Source: Sparassis latifolia (Eukaryota > Basidiomycota > Agaricomycetes > Polyporales > Sparassidaceae). Taken from it: a stretch of DNA of 64,000 nucleotides. The DNA lies in contig CM031553.1 of the NCBI GenBank assembly GCA_018466975.1, positions 1,364,001 to 1,428,000 on the forward strand. The letters are read 5' to 3'. How positions within the stretch are numbered: position 1 is the stretch's first letter; each line of letters begins with the position of its first letter. Below the pieces are notes generated by a model. That model saw only the letters and a list, made by a program, of their open reading frames with translations. It had not been told where the DNA came from and made no database searches. Position numbers and translations under genes: made by a program. Of the stretch, positions 1-11,895 are shown in pieces.

Positions 1-1665
1 CTGAAGGAAAACCATGAGAAATGGCACATTTTCTTCAACGATATGCATTTCCACAAGTGAGCAGCGGCTGCCTTTCTCAAGTCACCATTTGTCTGACGGC
101 CATAATTTTACTCAAGCCATGCATCCCACCACCTGCTCGCGATATACTACTTAGGGGCTAGTCCTGATCTCTTGGATGCCGCATATCAAACCCATGTTTC
201 ACGCATGCGTCCTGCCAGGAAGAGTCCAGACCCGATCACCTCGAAGAATTTCCATCAGCACCTCGGCGACGAGAAGTAGGTTATTTCTGCGAACCTTCTA
301 TTATAGCCCTGAACTACGCATCTACAGCTTCTACTCCGGCTATCTTGAATTCTTCTCCGCCGTTTTACTGGAAAAAGGGGCTGCAGCGACTATCGAAGAG
401 TACATCTTCTCTCCGTATGCCAACATCCTCGCGCCTGAGTTAGGGAAGCCTCCCATGAAGATGTTGAACCGCTTTCTCTCCGGCATTTTCATCCCCTCAT
501 CCACACTGGGTACGGTGTAGAGTTCGGCTTACCCGGCATGGTCGCAGAGGGTGAGTGTAGGATTTGTTTTTGCTGCTGTTGATATTTATTCTCCTGGTTG
601 CAGGTCTTGCCCAGACGGCGGTCCATGGTCCGGGCGGACTAACTCTTGTTCGACCTTCGTTGTTCCAGTATGCATCTTCCATCTCTTCTGACGTCATCAA
701 TGCTGCCGTCAACCGTCTGACCAAACTCATGCCGTCGCTGGTACTGGAGTCGGCACAGCACGCGCTCAGATTCCAACACAAGCCAGCACAAGATGGCGTG
801 CATGCGCTCACCATTCTTTCGCGCATCCTGCACGATCCTGCGTTCTCTCTGGCTGCGATTGGCCTGCCAGTGCCAGACGACTCGGAGGAGAATGCGTTTG
901 AACATGTCGTCCGGGTGCGCGGAGAGGCGATTGTTGCTCATGCCGAGGCGTGGAGCGTCGACGGAACGAGCCCCGAGGAAGTCGCACGCAAGACCGAAGA
1001 GATCATCTGGATGAACGTTATGCTATACGGCGTGTGTGGCTGGAGCGCACGCGAGAAGTCTACCAACGGGAAGTTCAAGCCTGACTTTTTCTTGTACGTA
1101 CACGCACTTTTTCCTCCGACGCATACTGACGCGACGTCCCAGCATGCACATGGTCACCTCCGTACTCTTCCTGCACTCACTCACCGCCTACCTCACCCCG
1201 ACCTCGAGCACCATCCTGCTCCGCACTTATCTCATCAATGCACTCACTTGGTGGGTCGCGCGCGGGCGGCCCGCCCCGCCCCTGCGCGCCTTCTTCTCCT
1301 CCCCCGACGCGCCCACGGCCCACCCCACCGAGGCCGGCGCGCATCCGGCTCCCGCACGCGACGCGCTCGTGCGCGCGGACCCGTCCCCGAACCCGTGGCT
1401 GCCCCTCCTGCAGACGACGCTCGTGCACCCGGACGAGCACCTCTGCAAGCTGCAGCGCGCGCTCGCGCACTTCGCCGCGCTCTATGGCGCGACGCCCAAG
1501 GGGCACTTTGCCGCGCTTGCCGAGGGCGACGCGCCGCTGGAGGGCGCGGGGGAGATGGACGGGACGCTGTTTGTGCGCGCTGCGGGCCTCACGGCGGACG
1601 CGCTTGGCTGGATGAGGGAGGGCGAGGAGAGGAGGAATTGGGATTTCGGTGGGTTCTATGCGTGA
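1..1665 (+). CDS. Questin oxidase-like (DUF4243/AflY-type) protein, 5' truncated
   Basis: C-terminal part of a protein of the questin oxidase / AflY family, whose known members carry out Baeyer-Villiger-type ring cleavage of anthraquinone intermediates in fungal polyketide pathways. The family hallmarks are visible: HIFFNDMHFHNH at the left edge, HHLLAIYYLGASPD, the IHTGYGVEFGLPGMVAEG block, and MHMVTSVLFL near the C-terminus. Proposed exons are <1-56, 117-275, 328-550, 604-1093 and 1143-1665, all with GT/AG borders and consistent phase. Within exon 3 the frame jumps at the T run 486-489, just before the HPLIHTGYG block, as if one base were missing. The C-terminal exon is much richer in GC than the rest. 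The start lies outside the window. No other polyketide genes are seen next to it, so its substrate is unknown. Confidence 0.85.
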
Positions 1666-3100
1666 GCTGGTTGGATTGTGTGTGTGTGTATTGCTATCGC
1701 TACTGCCTGTGTGTTTGCGACCCCAAGTCGGAATCGTGTAATTGTTACCGTTACTACTGTAGTCGTGTTTGGAACTCGGTACTTACTAGTTCAGGATCGT
1801 GCTTGATTCGGATACAGGTGCGAGGCCTGAATGTCGAATTGAATATATATATAATGAATGAGAGCGCTATTCAAGTCCCGTCTACTAATATACAGTAAAG
1901 AAAACCAAGATGAGACCAAGTAAGTCGAATGTTCATCGACGTGTCCCAGCTTTCCGACATTCCCGGAGGACCTAACCAAGCCTCGGCTACTACCCGCACC
2001 TAGTCCGCTCTCCCCCGTGCTCAAACCAGACTTTATCCCATGGAACCCCATACACACCATCTGATATTAAGTATGTGCACGCAACCACTCGAAATAACGC
2101 GTGAATGGATGGCAGGCCGGTGGAGAGCATACAACGCGGCAGATAGCAAGACATCAAAGGTAGTATCTATATGAACCCAAGCTTCACGCGAGTTAGCTTC
2201 ACCCCCATTCGAGGGCGGGGAACTTATCTCTAGGACCACGTAAATATCGGCGCAGGGATGGGGCCTGCGCTGCAGGTTCCACCCGCCATCGGGTACAGGA
2301 GCGGGTGATGCAACATGACTGTGGGCCGAAACCGAAGAATAGAAGGGCGAACGAAACAACGACGTGGCAGAGGTGAAAGCTGATACAAAGATAAGACAAG
2401 AGCGCAGACGGGCTTGAAAACACTTGGAACGGGTGGACCTTGCGCCTTTTTTTCCTTCTTGCAGTTAGTGGGCGGGGTTCGGTCCTCTCGGTCCAGCGGG
2501 AAGTTCACATACAGATCGAACCAGACGAATGTCAGAGAGCCGCGCCAATGGGAGGGAATAAAGGCGTCGTCATAGCCAAAGCGGTACGCAGCAGGAAGTA
2601 ATGGAGCTGGACACAGTTGGACCCGGAAGGGCGCAGATTGAGAATGCGCAACAGTGAACTTAAGCCTGATCAAAAGCGCGTATGTAACATCGCCAAGCAA
2701 AGGAAGAAGCAGGGGAGTTGTCATCCAGAAGGCATAGCAAACTGAGAAACACCAGCACCGGAGCAACATCGCATACAGTCTAAAATTTCGCCAGTGGACA
2801 CAGATGAAGACACCGGAGAGCCCAGAGACGGCATTTCCACAGACGAGTCATAGTCCACTACCAGCGTGCGTACACGAAGAGATACAGCGAGCCAGAGTAT
2901 GAGAAAAGCGACCGAAGCAGAGATCGCATAGCCGTCAGTCGACAGCTGCCTGAGTCCCCTAGCCTAGCCCAGGTAGCAATCAGAGGAGCCAAAACAGCCA
3001 TCTAGCAACGCCTTGTAAGCCATGAACAGTCAGAACAGATGTAGACATTCAAAGTGTCGACAAGGCTTGAGTTTCAGTTACGTGCAGACCTGAAGGCGAT
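1666..3100. other. Gene-poor stretch, one minus-strand hypothetical ORF
   Basis: After the questin-oxidase-like gene no known family is recognised. A minus-strand ORF at 2230-2769 (179 aa) has a hydrophobic N-terminal half and a readable block YRFGYDDAFIPSHWRGSL; it could be an exon of an unrecognised gene or chance. The first 250 bases are probably the 3' UTR of the preceding gene. Confidence 0.3.
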
Positions 3101-3279
3101 AAGCAAGGACACCAGACGACGACATAATCAAGACACTTGCCTTAGTGAAGTGCATCGACACTGTGGAGAGGAGCAGCCGCCACCAAGCCACTTCTGATAA
3201 CCTTTCGAATGCAACCTTGCCACGCTATGGATCCTCCAAACGATCAGCGAACGACGTGAACGAAACGAAAGAAAATGCC

Positions 3280-3375
3280 TCCCAATTTCGGCGCGAGTTG
3301 GTTTCCCTTGCGCCGAAGCGACAAGGTACTCGTCCCGAGGGCCACGTAGAGGCCCGCGCCCGGACAGTGCATGCA
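3280..3375. repeat. Divergent copy 1 of the GC-rich foldable repeat
   Basis: This stretch shares the core GGTACTCGTCCC and CCACGTAGAGG with the copies at 4.6 and 5.7 kb but has diverged elsewhere. The inner hairpin of the other copies is largely lost. Confidence 0.6.
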
Positions 3376-3799
3376 TCGCAAGCGCCGCCCGTCCTCGGGA
3401 AAAAGTGAAAGGGACGCACCTGGAGGGACTGAGCATTGAGAGGTGCTTGAGGGCTTGATGTCGTGCGTCGTGCGTTGAGGACCCATCATACTTCCACATT
3501 CAACTAGTGTGAAAGGGGACGAGCACCATAGCGAGTTCCGAAACTTAAGACAAGGAGAGCTCACCAAAGAAAAAAAAAGAAAGGCTTGTTGAATGGTGGC
3601 AGCATTCAGGCTACATATCGTTGCGTCTACGCTCAGCTAACATGTGAAAGCGGTCGAATGCCCCACACTCGCCGAACTGAAATGAAGGGAGCGCTCACCA
3701 CACATTGGAAATAGGTCACTTAATCGCCACGAGGTGGCATAGTGTCCCACTCGTGAACTCGTTCTGAAAGAAATCAAACTAAACACATATGATATCATG

Positions 3800-4200
3800 C
3801 CATGACGCTCACCGACATACGACAGCCGGCAGAGTCAATCACAAGTAGCAAACGAGCCAGGATGGACAGATTATTAACGGGAAAGCAGAGTAGCAAAATG
3901 AACCATCGCCTAAGAGTCGCCACAGACCAGTTGCCGAAGACTCGAGCGTCGCACTCAAGAGCCGTGTCGCCAAAGTAGATTTGAGCCGGCCATCGTTGAC
4001 TCACCTTTACACGAAGTGTTGTCGCCAAAGTCGATACGAGCCGTCGTCAACTTACCTGCCCATAAACCAGAACCAGTACGCCGCAGTATCGTGTCGCCAG
4101 AGCAAGTGTAGCCCAGACAAGAGATACAAGTACTCACCAGGAACCGCCAGCGATAACGCTCACAGCGTCGCAGCTATACCAACCGTTAGCAAGAACTAAG
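3800..4200. repeat. Degenerate short tandem repeat around TTTGGCGACA (minus strand)
   Basis: The minus-strand motif TTTGGCGACA or a close variant recurs near 3919, 3967, 4022 and 4092, about every 50-70 bases. The units are interleaved with GGTGAG/GGTAAG sequences (plus-strand CTCACC at about 3806, 4001 and 4132, CTTACC at 4053) that look like minus-strand splice donors. No convincing protein emerges from the implied tiny exons. It may be a decayed repeat or part of a spliced non-coding transcript. Confidence 0.4.
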
Positions 4201-4261
4201 ATAGCATACCTTAGATAGGGCCACAAGGTATCCTCCGGCGAATCCGTCTCCGCTTGAGGAC

Positions 4262-5500
4262 AACCGCAAGGCGAGCGCAAACCGTCAGCTAACGTCGAGC
4301 AACAAGCAGCCTGCCGACCAGACACGGAGAGCTCTACAGTGCGCGGAGGCAACGAGTGCCGTCATCAGACCGCACCGGGTCGTTCCGTCGGTCTCCTTCG
4401 AGGAAGGGCGCAGTATGTATGCTCCTTGCGCGACGTTGGCTGGCAGTTTGCACTCGCCATGCGGCAGGGACGGCGACGGCCATCCTCGGTCTGGGCAGGC
4501 AACCATTGGTCAGTGAACGAGATAACAAAATCAAGAGCGCACCTTCATTGCGAGCCAGACATCCGGGATCAAAATCGGGTGAGGTTTAAGGCTGGCGCGT
4601 GTTGGTTTCGCCCGTCGCACAAGGCGACGGGGTACTCGTCCCGGGGACCACGTAGAGGCCCGCGCCAGCCCCCGGGGGGGTCTTTCCACGCGATTGTTGC
4701 CAAGGTTCAAGGATACAAAAGGAACAAAAAAAGAGAGAGGGAATGGGAAGTGAAAAAAAAGAACTCAAGTCCCACAGTAGAGAACCGTCGCCGGAAGAGA
4801 GTTTGCCATCAGCTGCCCGCCCTCGAGGTGCACCTGATATGATTGAGGGTATTTGAGCGCGCTTATATGGCGACCCTGCACAACATTGTTAGTCAAAGTG
4901 CAGATGAAATGAACTTGCTGCAAATCTCACCTTCTCTTGCATTGGGAACAACCACACCGCAAGGCTAGCACAAACTGAAACCAACACCGAACGAAAAGCG
5001 ACCTGCCGACCAGTCACAGAAAGCCATTGTGGTGCGCAGAGGGCAAAAAAATGCCCGCAGCATTGCACACCGGCTCTCCGTCGATCTCGCCCTTCAGAAG
5101 AGTTTACAGCGTCCAACCCCTCGCCGATGCCGACCCGTCGACAGCTTGCACTAGACTGCAGTCAACAAAACCCACGAGAGCGATCACTGTTGACCAGTCA
5201 CGGAAACCGTCGTGCAGCGTCATCACTGCACTCCAGTACATCGTCGGTCTCACCCTCGGGGAGGCTTTGCAGGATACACTCATCGCCAATTCTGATCAAC
5301 AGCTTGTGCTCGCCTGCAGTCGACATAGAACGAAAGGTGACCTGCCGACCAGCCACAGGGTGCAGAAGGCAGAAAAACGCCCAAATCATTGCACACTGGT
5401 CTGTGATGATCTCGCCCTTCTGAAGGGTTCACAGGGTCCATACGCTAATCGCCGATGCCGAGGAAGAGTTTGTGCTAGCCTTGCAGACGGGCGATAGTCC
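4262..5500. repeat. Imperfect tandem repeat, units of roughly 160-190 bp
   Basis: The motif CCTGCCGACCAG is present near 4310, 5003 and 5340, with a degraded form near 5190. It is preceded by a block like AAGGCTAGCACAAAC and, in the 5.0 and 5.35 kb units, followed by matching blocks CATTGCACAC, ATCTCGCCCTTC and AATCGCCGATGCCG. The units near 4.96-5.14 and 5.30-5.47 kb are clearly alignable; those at 4.26 and 5.15 kb are weaker. Minus-strand translations share short strings such as TGRQVAFRS and AGRQVTFRS, so the repeat may derive from a coding exon. No known family was recognised. Confidence 0.5.
4540..4800. repeat. GC-rich foldable repeat, copy 2, with flanks
   Basis: The core 4590-4670 is bounded by the perfect inverted pair GGCTGGCGCG (4590-4599) and CGCGCCAGCC (4661-4670). 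Inside is a perfect hairpin CCCGTCGC/GCGACGGG (4611-4618, 4624-4631) and a smaller dyad around GTCCCGGGGAC. Homology to the copy at 5.6-5.85 kb extends about 130 bases beyond the core through an A-rich tract. Confidence 0.75.
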
Positions 5501-5616
5501 GAGCGAACCTACGAAGAGTTGTTAGTGTGTGTGCACGTCAGGGCTATCGACGGCCGTCTTGGAAGGAACAGTCAAACATTAGTCCACAAACGATGTAGAA
5601 ATAAATCAAAGGATGC

Positions 5617-5850
5617 ACCTTGAATTTCGGATGAGGTTTGAGGTTGGCGCGTGTTAGTTTCGCCCGTCGCACAAGGCGACGGGGTACTCGTCCCGGGGAC
5701 CACGTAGAGGTCCGCGCCAGCCCCCGGGGGGTTCTGTCCACGCGATTATTGCCAAGATTCATGAATACAAAAGGAATGAAAAGAGGAGAGATGGAATGGG
5801 AAGTGGAAAAAAGAAGAACCAAGTCCCACAGAAGAGAACCGTCGCCAGAG
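5617..5850. repeat. GC-rich foldable repeat, copy 3, with flanks
   Basis: Near-identical to the copy at 4.54-4.8 kb, including both inner hairpin arms, the CCCCCGGGGGG run and the following A-rich tract. The outer stem is GGTTGGCGCG (5642-5651) with CGCGCCAGCC (5713-5722). Its one difference from copy 2 replaces a C-G pair by a possible U-G pair, so the stem could still form in RNA. Confidence 0.75.
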
Positions 5851-5859
5851 TTTGTCGGA

Positions 5860-7670
5860 TGAAGGAGGAAGGAGGAAGTCATCAGATGGAAAAGATGAAG
5901 CTAAGGCACGCCCACCCATCGCCAGAAAAAAGCGCAATGTTGATGTGGCCACATTGGTGGCCACCGTCGCCGACACTGATATTCAGCCCAGTCAACGACG
6001 AAGAGGTCGCGCCGCTGTGTCGCCTATTCTGGAGATACCGGCCGTCGATCAGGGGCGAGCACAGTCCAACTTACTAGTGACATGTTGAAAAGAATGCCGG
6101 AGTGACCTGCTATGTGGATGCCAGCGGCCGTTGAGTACGTTGAACAACGACGTTGGAGACGACTTGCCTTTGTTGTTCAACCCTCAGTCGTGGCCTTACA
6201 AGAGCTTAAGCAAGGTGGCTTGAGGATGTAGAAGATGTTGAGGTTGAGGTCGAGGTTGAGGTTGAGGATAGATGATAGAAGACAGAGGGAAAGGACGATG
6301 GGAGAAAGAGCGGTGAACACCAGATTATATATCCAGAAACACAACCGTCCACGTGGAAGAGAGGAGAAGGCAGAAGACAGAGGCGATGGGGGAAATGGGG
6401 GAAAGAGGGGAGCAATAACTGGTGTATTTATACGCTGGAGGCCAAACCGCAGCATGACCAACGCTTGAATTCAATCAAAGCGTAGATCCATTGCTGAGAT
6501 CCGCCAGATGCATGCACAGCAACAAGCAACGCCACGAGGCAAGAGACAATAGAATTTGATACCATCAGATGGTGCGACGCTTGGGCAGTGTCCACGATTT
6601 AGGGTACAACTGCACTTCCATGTATGGATGGATCTGGGGACTTCTCTTGTTGACGACACTTCATAGCCCGCCACTCGCCGGACCTTTGCTTCAGTTCGTG
6701 TACATTCTGAAAGAGAGAGAAATAAGCAGCTGTCTGCGGAGAAATCGATGGTATACGACATACTGAGTTTCCAAGTTGACGATCAGCAAGGTTGGCGTTG
6801 AATAACATGGGAGTGGTCCGCGGAATTCCGAGGGTGCCGATATGGGTGAATTACTTTCACCGCCACCGGATGTTGCCGACTCTCCGAACAGAATGCCGAG
6901 AGCTATGCCGAGCGGTCCGTGACGCTCTCGATTTATTCACAGCAGGAGTTCTTTCTTGCTCAAGAAGTTTGGCATGCAAGGCAAACAGGGCACTGGAAGC
7001 GAAAAGATATCCCGCCTTCACGATGCCACATACTTGGTGGGCATAGTCCTCTCGATTTACTTACTCGAACAATGTCTCCGAGTTGACGTCGAGGTGCGAG
7101 ACACGTCCTCTGATAGATTCAGTATGAATATTATTCGCTCACTCAGCCCTTACGTTACGTACAACCAACTGGCAAACTGTCTGCTTCCAAAAGCCCTTCA
7201 GCACCACTCTCGAGCCTTGGTACAAATGACGGGTACCAAAAGGTGTGTTACAATTTATGTGTGCGAAAGTCGCGAGAAATATGTTAACTGAATGCGTAAA
7301 GTCCGCCAGCATCCGCCTGGTGGACGGTCACCTAGCAACTCACCAATCACAGGTAGGAGTATGTGGTGCACGGGGACGGGCAGACCCACGGCTGTCGACG
7401 CACGTTAGTTTTCCCGCTTGTGCCCGTCACTAGCATTGTCAACGAAGGTGGCTACGTAAAGGCCTGTTCCAGGGCCGACGAGCAAGGTGCATTTCATACC
7501 TTACCTCGAGGTCATACTGTCACCGTTCTCTTCATTTTTTATCTTGTCTTATATATTTTGGTGTCTTTCTTTCTTTCTTTGATGTTTAGCTTGGAGCCGA
7601 GTTTTTGCGCCTTTCTCTCTGGCCCCCGTTTCGACGTTCCGTCTTGCTGTTCTGACAGGCGCGACTCAGT
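5860..7670. other. No recognisable gene
   Basis: Only short, unconvincing ORFs. A purine-rich (GAGGTT)n simple repeat lies at about 6236-6270. Nothing else is identifiable up to the MFS relic. Confidence 0.4.
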
Positions 7671-7679
7671 GTTGTATTC

Positions 7680-7722
7680 TCAGCGCGATTCAAAAGACAA
7701 CCGAAGCTTTTTTCAGTGTACT
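7680..7722 (+). pseudogene. Orphan last exon of an MFS carrier gene
   Basis: After an AG acceptor (CTCAG), 7680-7722 encodes ARFKRQPKLFSVY and a stop. This is identical at the protein level to the terminal exon of the intact monocarboxylate-type carrier ending at 23034. Some of the following sequence (a GATCGTGATGCC-like block and a CTTCCTTAGA-like block) also resembles that gene's 3' flank. Upstream exons are not recognisable, so this is the 3' stump of a lost or moved paralog. Confidence 0.75.
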
Positions 7723-8466
7723 GAGGATAACGTCTGTCACAGTATACAAGCCCACTGCACCAAAAGGCTGAGAAAAGAGACTTATTGATCGTGATGCCAT
7801 AGATTTAAACTGCATCTCAGTCTATTTATACTGATAGATATAACTTCCTTAGATGGTTATTTCCAATGATAATCACGGTCGTATACTTTGAATCTCGCTG
7901 TCCGGTCGGCTTGAAGGGTAACCGTCAATTGGTCCCAGTGGGCGCGCAACGGCTCCTTCGCCAAAACTTTCCAAAGTTGCTGCGAGTGCATGCACGGGAC
8001 AGTTGTGAACGATAGCAGGAAGGACTAGAATCGTGACCGACGCGTGCAGATCGTCGACGGCGTAGTCGGTTTCGACCGTCCGAGACTAGTACTGTGATAC
8101 GCGTGCGTCGGGGGCCGATGGACATGGACAACAATTCTGCGGCATGTTACTGAGAAGGTAGGATGTTTGGGACCTGACGTCGCGGTGCATCTCCCAATAT
8201 TGTACTGATTCTGGAAATCAATGCACAGGCTTCAAGCCAATGTAGTCACCGTGGAAATGGAGATGGAGGTTAACGTGCTATTCTGGCAACAACAGCGCGC
8301 TGGCCATGGCAAGGACGGTCGACTCGGACCGTTTTGTGACTCCGACACTGTGCGAGTGACATGACCGACTACTAGTTGTGACGCGTGACGAATACAGCCG
8401 AGTCAACTCGAAATTCCAACAGCGTCTCGACTGCCTCGATTTGATTCAGCGTCCGAGTCGCTCGCG

Positions 8467-10218
8467 ATGGCCCATCGCGTTGGGTGAACTGAATGGCTCT
8501 CATCCAGCGTTACAGAACGACGATATCCTACGGGAGGTCTTCCGAGTTTGTCATTTTCGACTCGAGGACGATTCTACGAACGTGTCGGACGGTCCGGACT
8601 TGAAAGACCTTGCGCGCTCTGCTCGTGTGTGCAAGGCATTCTCTGAACATGCTCTGGATACTTTATGGAGCGATCTTGACAAAGTTCTGCCGCTTCTCAA
8701 GGTATTGACAACCTCATTTGCGCTTGTGCAAGAGAATGACAGCAGGTCTACATACGTGCGTAGCTGTCCTCCAATATATCTGGGATGCACAGCCAAAATT
8801 TCTGAACATTTTGTGGTCTCCAGAATCTGCGGGGATCTATTCCAGAAGCCGAGCTTCTGCGGTTTCGCCACTATGCCAAACGCGTGCACGAAATCACTGT
8901 CGATTATGAGAAGGAGCAGATATCCCCTTCCGTTTTTGCCATAATTGCGCACTTCACACGAGGAACACCACTCTTTACATCTCTTTCGAGACTGATCTGG
9001 CGGCAATCGCATCCCTTAGGGTCGGAGCTGCTACTTTTCACATCACCGTCGCTGTTGCATTTCAAAGTGCACGCCCATAGTGCACTGCCAATCAACCAGG
9101 ATTCCACATTCAATCTCGTAATGTCGATATTAGCTTCCTCGATTCCTTCCTTGCAATCCCTAGACGTGCATGCCGCTGTCCACAGGTTACCAGTGATGCA
9201 GGATATCGCTCAGCTCCGATGTCTCCGCAAACTATCCATCACTTGTCCTGTATCTGCGCGGTCTGTGGTGGCCAATCTGGCAGGGATGGAGAAACTTGCT
9301 GAAATCATTCTTGCTCTTGATACGTCAGAGATAAACGGCATGCCATCACGTTCAGGTTTCCTTCCTTTGGGTCACCTGCAGATTATCGGCGGCCGTCTTT
9401 CTGGTGTCAAACACATTTTACAGGCAATAGATCCTGCGACACCACTGCAGTCATTCGAGCTTCATTGTCTTGACCCTCTACGCAAAGCAGCCCGGGAACT
9501 TAACAGCATACTCGCTATGCTATCTCAGGCGGAAAGGATCAACTCAATGCGTCGGATTGGCATTTACTGTGATTTCGTCCATGAGCTTGTAGATTATTCC
9601 CGGTACATGGATGTACTGCAACCTCTACAGCGTTTACAGTTTCTGGAAGATGTGCAGGTAACCTTCGGTATTCGCGCGGTGTCCTTCACAGATGATGATA
9701 TCTGTGATATGACGAAATCATGGCCCCGTCTCATCACACTGATAGCTAACTATTCCGAGGATAATATCATATCCATATCATCTCTCCTCGAATTTGCGCT
9801 ACATTGTCCGGACCTCCGTGAACTCAGTCTCACGAATGGCAGGCTTGGAGGCTTGCCTTCGATAGACCTCGAGACGGTGCCGATTTTATCCCATGGCCTG
9901 CATATGTTGGAGATTTGCCATGATTGGCACGAGTGTACGCCAGACCACATCAGGCAGTGTGCACTATTTTTATATCGCATATTTCCAAACATCGAGGACT
10001 GCCGGTGTGTGGGCCACCACGGAGCTCCACCTATGGTTTATGAACTCTTGGCCGACTTCCAGTCTGTTCGGAAAATGGAACTTGCTCGTGTTGGCAACAT
10101 GAAATGTTCGTCCTTTTCTTCGCGTCTCGGCTCTGTGACTGACTACGTTGGCAGAATGGTTATGGCCAAGGTGCTCTGTCCCTCCTGCGATCAAGCCCCC
10201 TACGCCGGAGTGTCGTAG
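8467..10218 (+). CDS. F-box protein with LRR-like repeats (copy 1)
   Basis: An F-box-like segment (ALQNDDILREVFRV, then ARVCKAFSEHALDTLW) is followed by about 450 residues of leucine-rich, LRR-like sequence. Such proteins usually recruit targets to SCF ubiquitin ligases; the target is unknown. Exon 1 ends at 8755, the intron is 8756-8823 (GTGCGT..CAG), and exon 2 runs to 10218. The F-box frame has no in-frame ATG upstream. The ATG at 8467 enters the right frame only if the G run 8482-8484 is one base too long, which would give a start like that of the paralog near 53.3 kb; otherwise the start is in an unseen exon or lost. Paralogs lie at 17.3-18.9, 51.6-53.5 and 53.8-55.4 kb. Confidence 0.8.
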
Positions 10219-10603
10219 ACGCCCCATATCTTGTACATCTGCTGCGTGACTACTGTGATGCACTTATCTCGTCTCTTCATTATCTCCCGAAAGTCCACAG
10301 GCCTTTCTTGCTCTCGTTGCTACTGTCTGCAAGGTGTAGCATTTTTATACTTCCTGGTTTCACGGTTTGAAGTGTCCGTGCTTTCTACGTAATCTCTCAG
10401 TCCTGCATGCTCTTCTTGCTATCGATGTAGCTCTGTTCGTGCTTTCAAAATGAATGCGTGGTAGTTTTGTGCATAGTGGGTTAGTGCAATCCCCACCTTG
10501 TAGCTTTTCTGGTTGATAAATGCTTCGATGTCAGACATGATGCCCGCTTTTTAATGGTATCAGCGGTGATTTAGACAAGCTTTACAATACGTTCCTGCGC
10601 TCC

Positions 10604-11060
10604 TCATGCTTGCAGGAATTGCTCGTATGGTTTGTCATGGAGTGGGAAGCTGCGCTCATCTCCTTCGCTCGAACGCACCCCAAATCCCAAATACTTGACG
10701 AGCTCTTCATTCGTGAACGACATCGGCCCAGTACTATCGATCAGTCCAAGCGGCAGGCGCACTTGGGCAATGTCCACCCAAGTATGCAAACTGTTCTTGC
10801 CAGTGTAATACCCCTGCGTCCGTGTCCGACCTTCTCGGGAATCGCGAGGATCGTGTCAAAGAGCAATACATAAAGGCTACCCAGTGTGCGTATGTCACCA
10901 GGTCATATGCATGTTTCTCACTTACTGGAATCGCAGGGAAGTGCTGGCGAATCGCGCTGCGGCGTCCGGCCAGATAGCGATTCCAAGCGCGACCACGCCG
11001 TGTCGGTGACGGTCGAGCGACGTGCGGATTAATCGAGCTCGGGTTCGAAATACTCGTGTC
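10604..11060 (-). pseudogene. SDR-like gene relic (C-terminal half)
   Basis: Minus-strand fragments match the 3' exons of the SDR-like paralogs: a PEKVGHGR block at about 10830, HTWVDIAQ...FTNEELVKYLG at 10680-10790, and upstream a degraded SNP...RASLDR region at 10940-11050. The frame breaks between the blocks, the 5' exons with the Rossmann motif are absent, and the last exon is not found. This is a decayed third member of the left SDR array. Confidence 0.7.
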
Positions 11061-11890
11061 GACACCGTGTGCGCTGTCCTACAGTGCCTACAGTGTCAGT
11101 CGCCAGGAAGGTCAGGTGCATGGTGCGGTACCCTTGGAGGAGGGATTCTCTGAACAATTTGTGGGGTGGAGGTCCGAATAGATCATGTCATTCATGTATA
11201 TCCTCCCGACGCGGGACCCGTCTGTCAGCTCCGGTGCGCAATTACTAGCCAATCTACATGCTGATTCTATCTGGCCGTAATGCGCACCCGTCCCTCCTTC
11301 AAGTTGCAGCGTAACCAGAAGAGTGCGTTACTGACGAGTGTATGGGAGATTCACTGAGTAGATCATGACAGGCATTATGATGCGACAGGCAGTGGCGTCC
11401 AGTGGTGTTTTCTCGTTCTTCACGAGATAGCTTGCATTATAAGCAGGTGGTCTGAAAGCCCCTGGGCCTGGTGGCACTTACAGTCTTTTCCGTACTAGAC
11501 GCGCTAAGACTTGGTAAGTTACAAGTACTGGAGAATACGACATACAACGCCTCCGCCTGCGCATCCTGATGAAATTTATGGGCAGGTTTTGGGACCTGGA
11601 CCGGAATATTCCTCCTCCTCCTCCTCAACCTCCTCAACAACATAAGTACATATCCTGACCACACTCTGGCTTTCGTGTTTCACTGACGCGTGTAGACGCG
11701 TCGGTGGCGTCGCGTGTACCATTGACACAATCAATATCTCACAGACAATTCTTACATATTTACCAGACAGATTTTCACAGCATTCTACTCTAGCTCTCGT
11801 CTGTCCGAAAACATGTAATGGTAGATGTGTTTTCCAAAGATTCTCAAAGCTGCATCTGAGTGAAATCCTAACATCACATTTCCTACGACC
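11061..11890. other. Spacer related to the 13.3-14.5 kb spacer
   Basis: No gene. A block around TTCAAGTTGCAG at about 11300 resembles sequence near 13930, suggesting that the left SDR array arose by tandem duplication with its spacers. Confidence 0.4.
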
Positions 11891-11895
11891 ACCTC

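Noticed and set aside
1177..1506. Minus-strand and alternative plus-strand ORFs within the last exon of the questin-oxidase-like gene
   Set aside because: They are low-complexity Arg/Pro/Gly shadows of a GC-rich exon; the sense frame carries the family motif.
4590..4670. GC-rich foldable repeat as a tRNA gene
   Set aside because: It has cloverleaf-like arms but no acceptor pairing with discriminator and no GGTTCGAnTCC-like arm.
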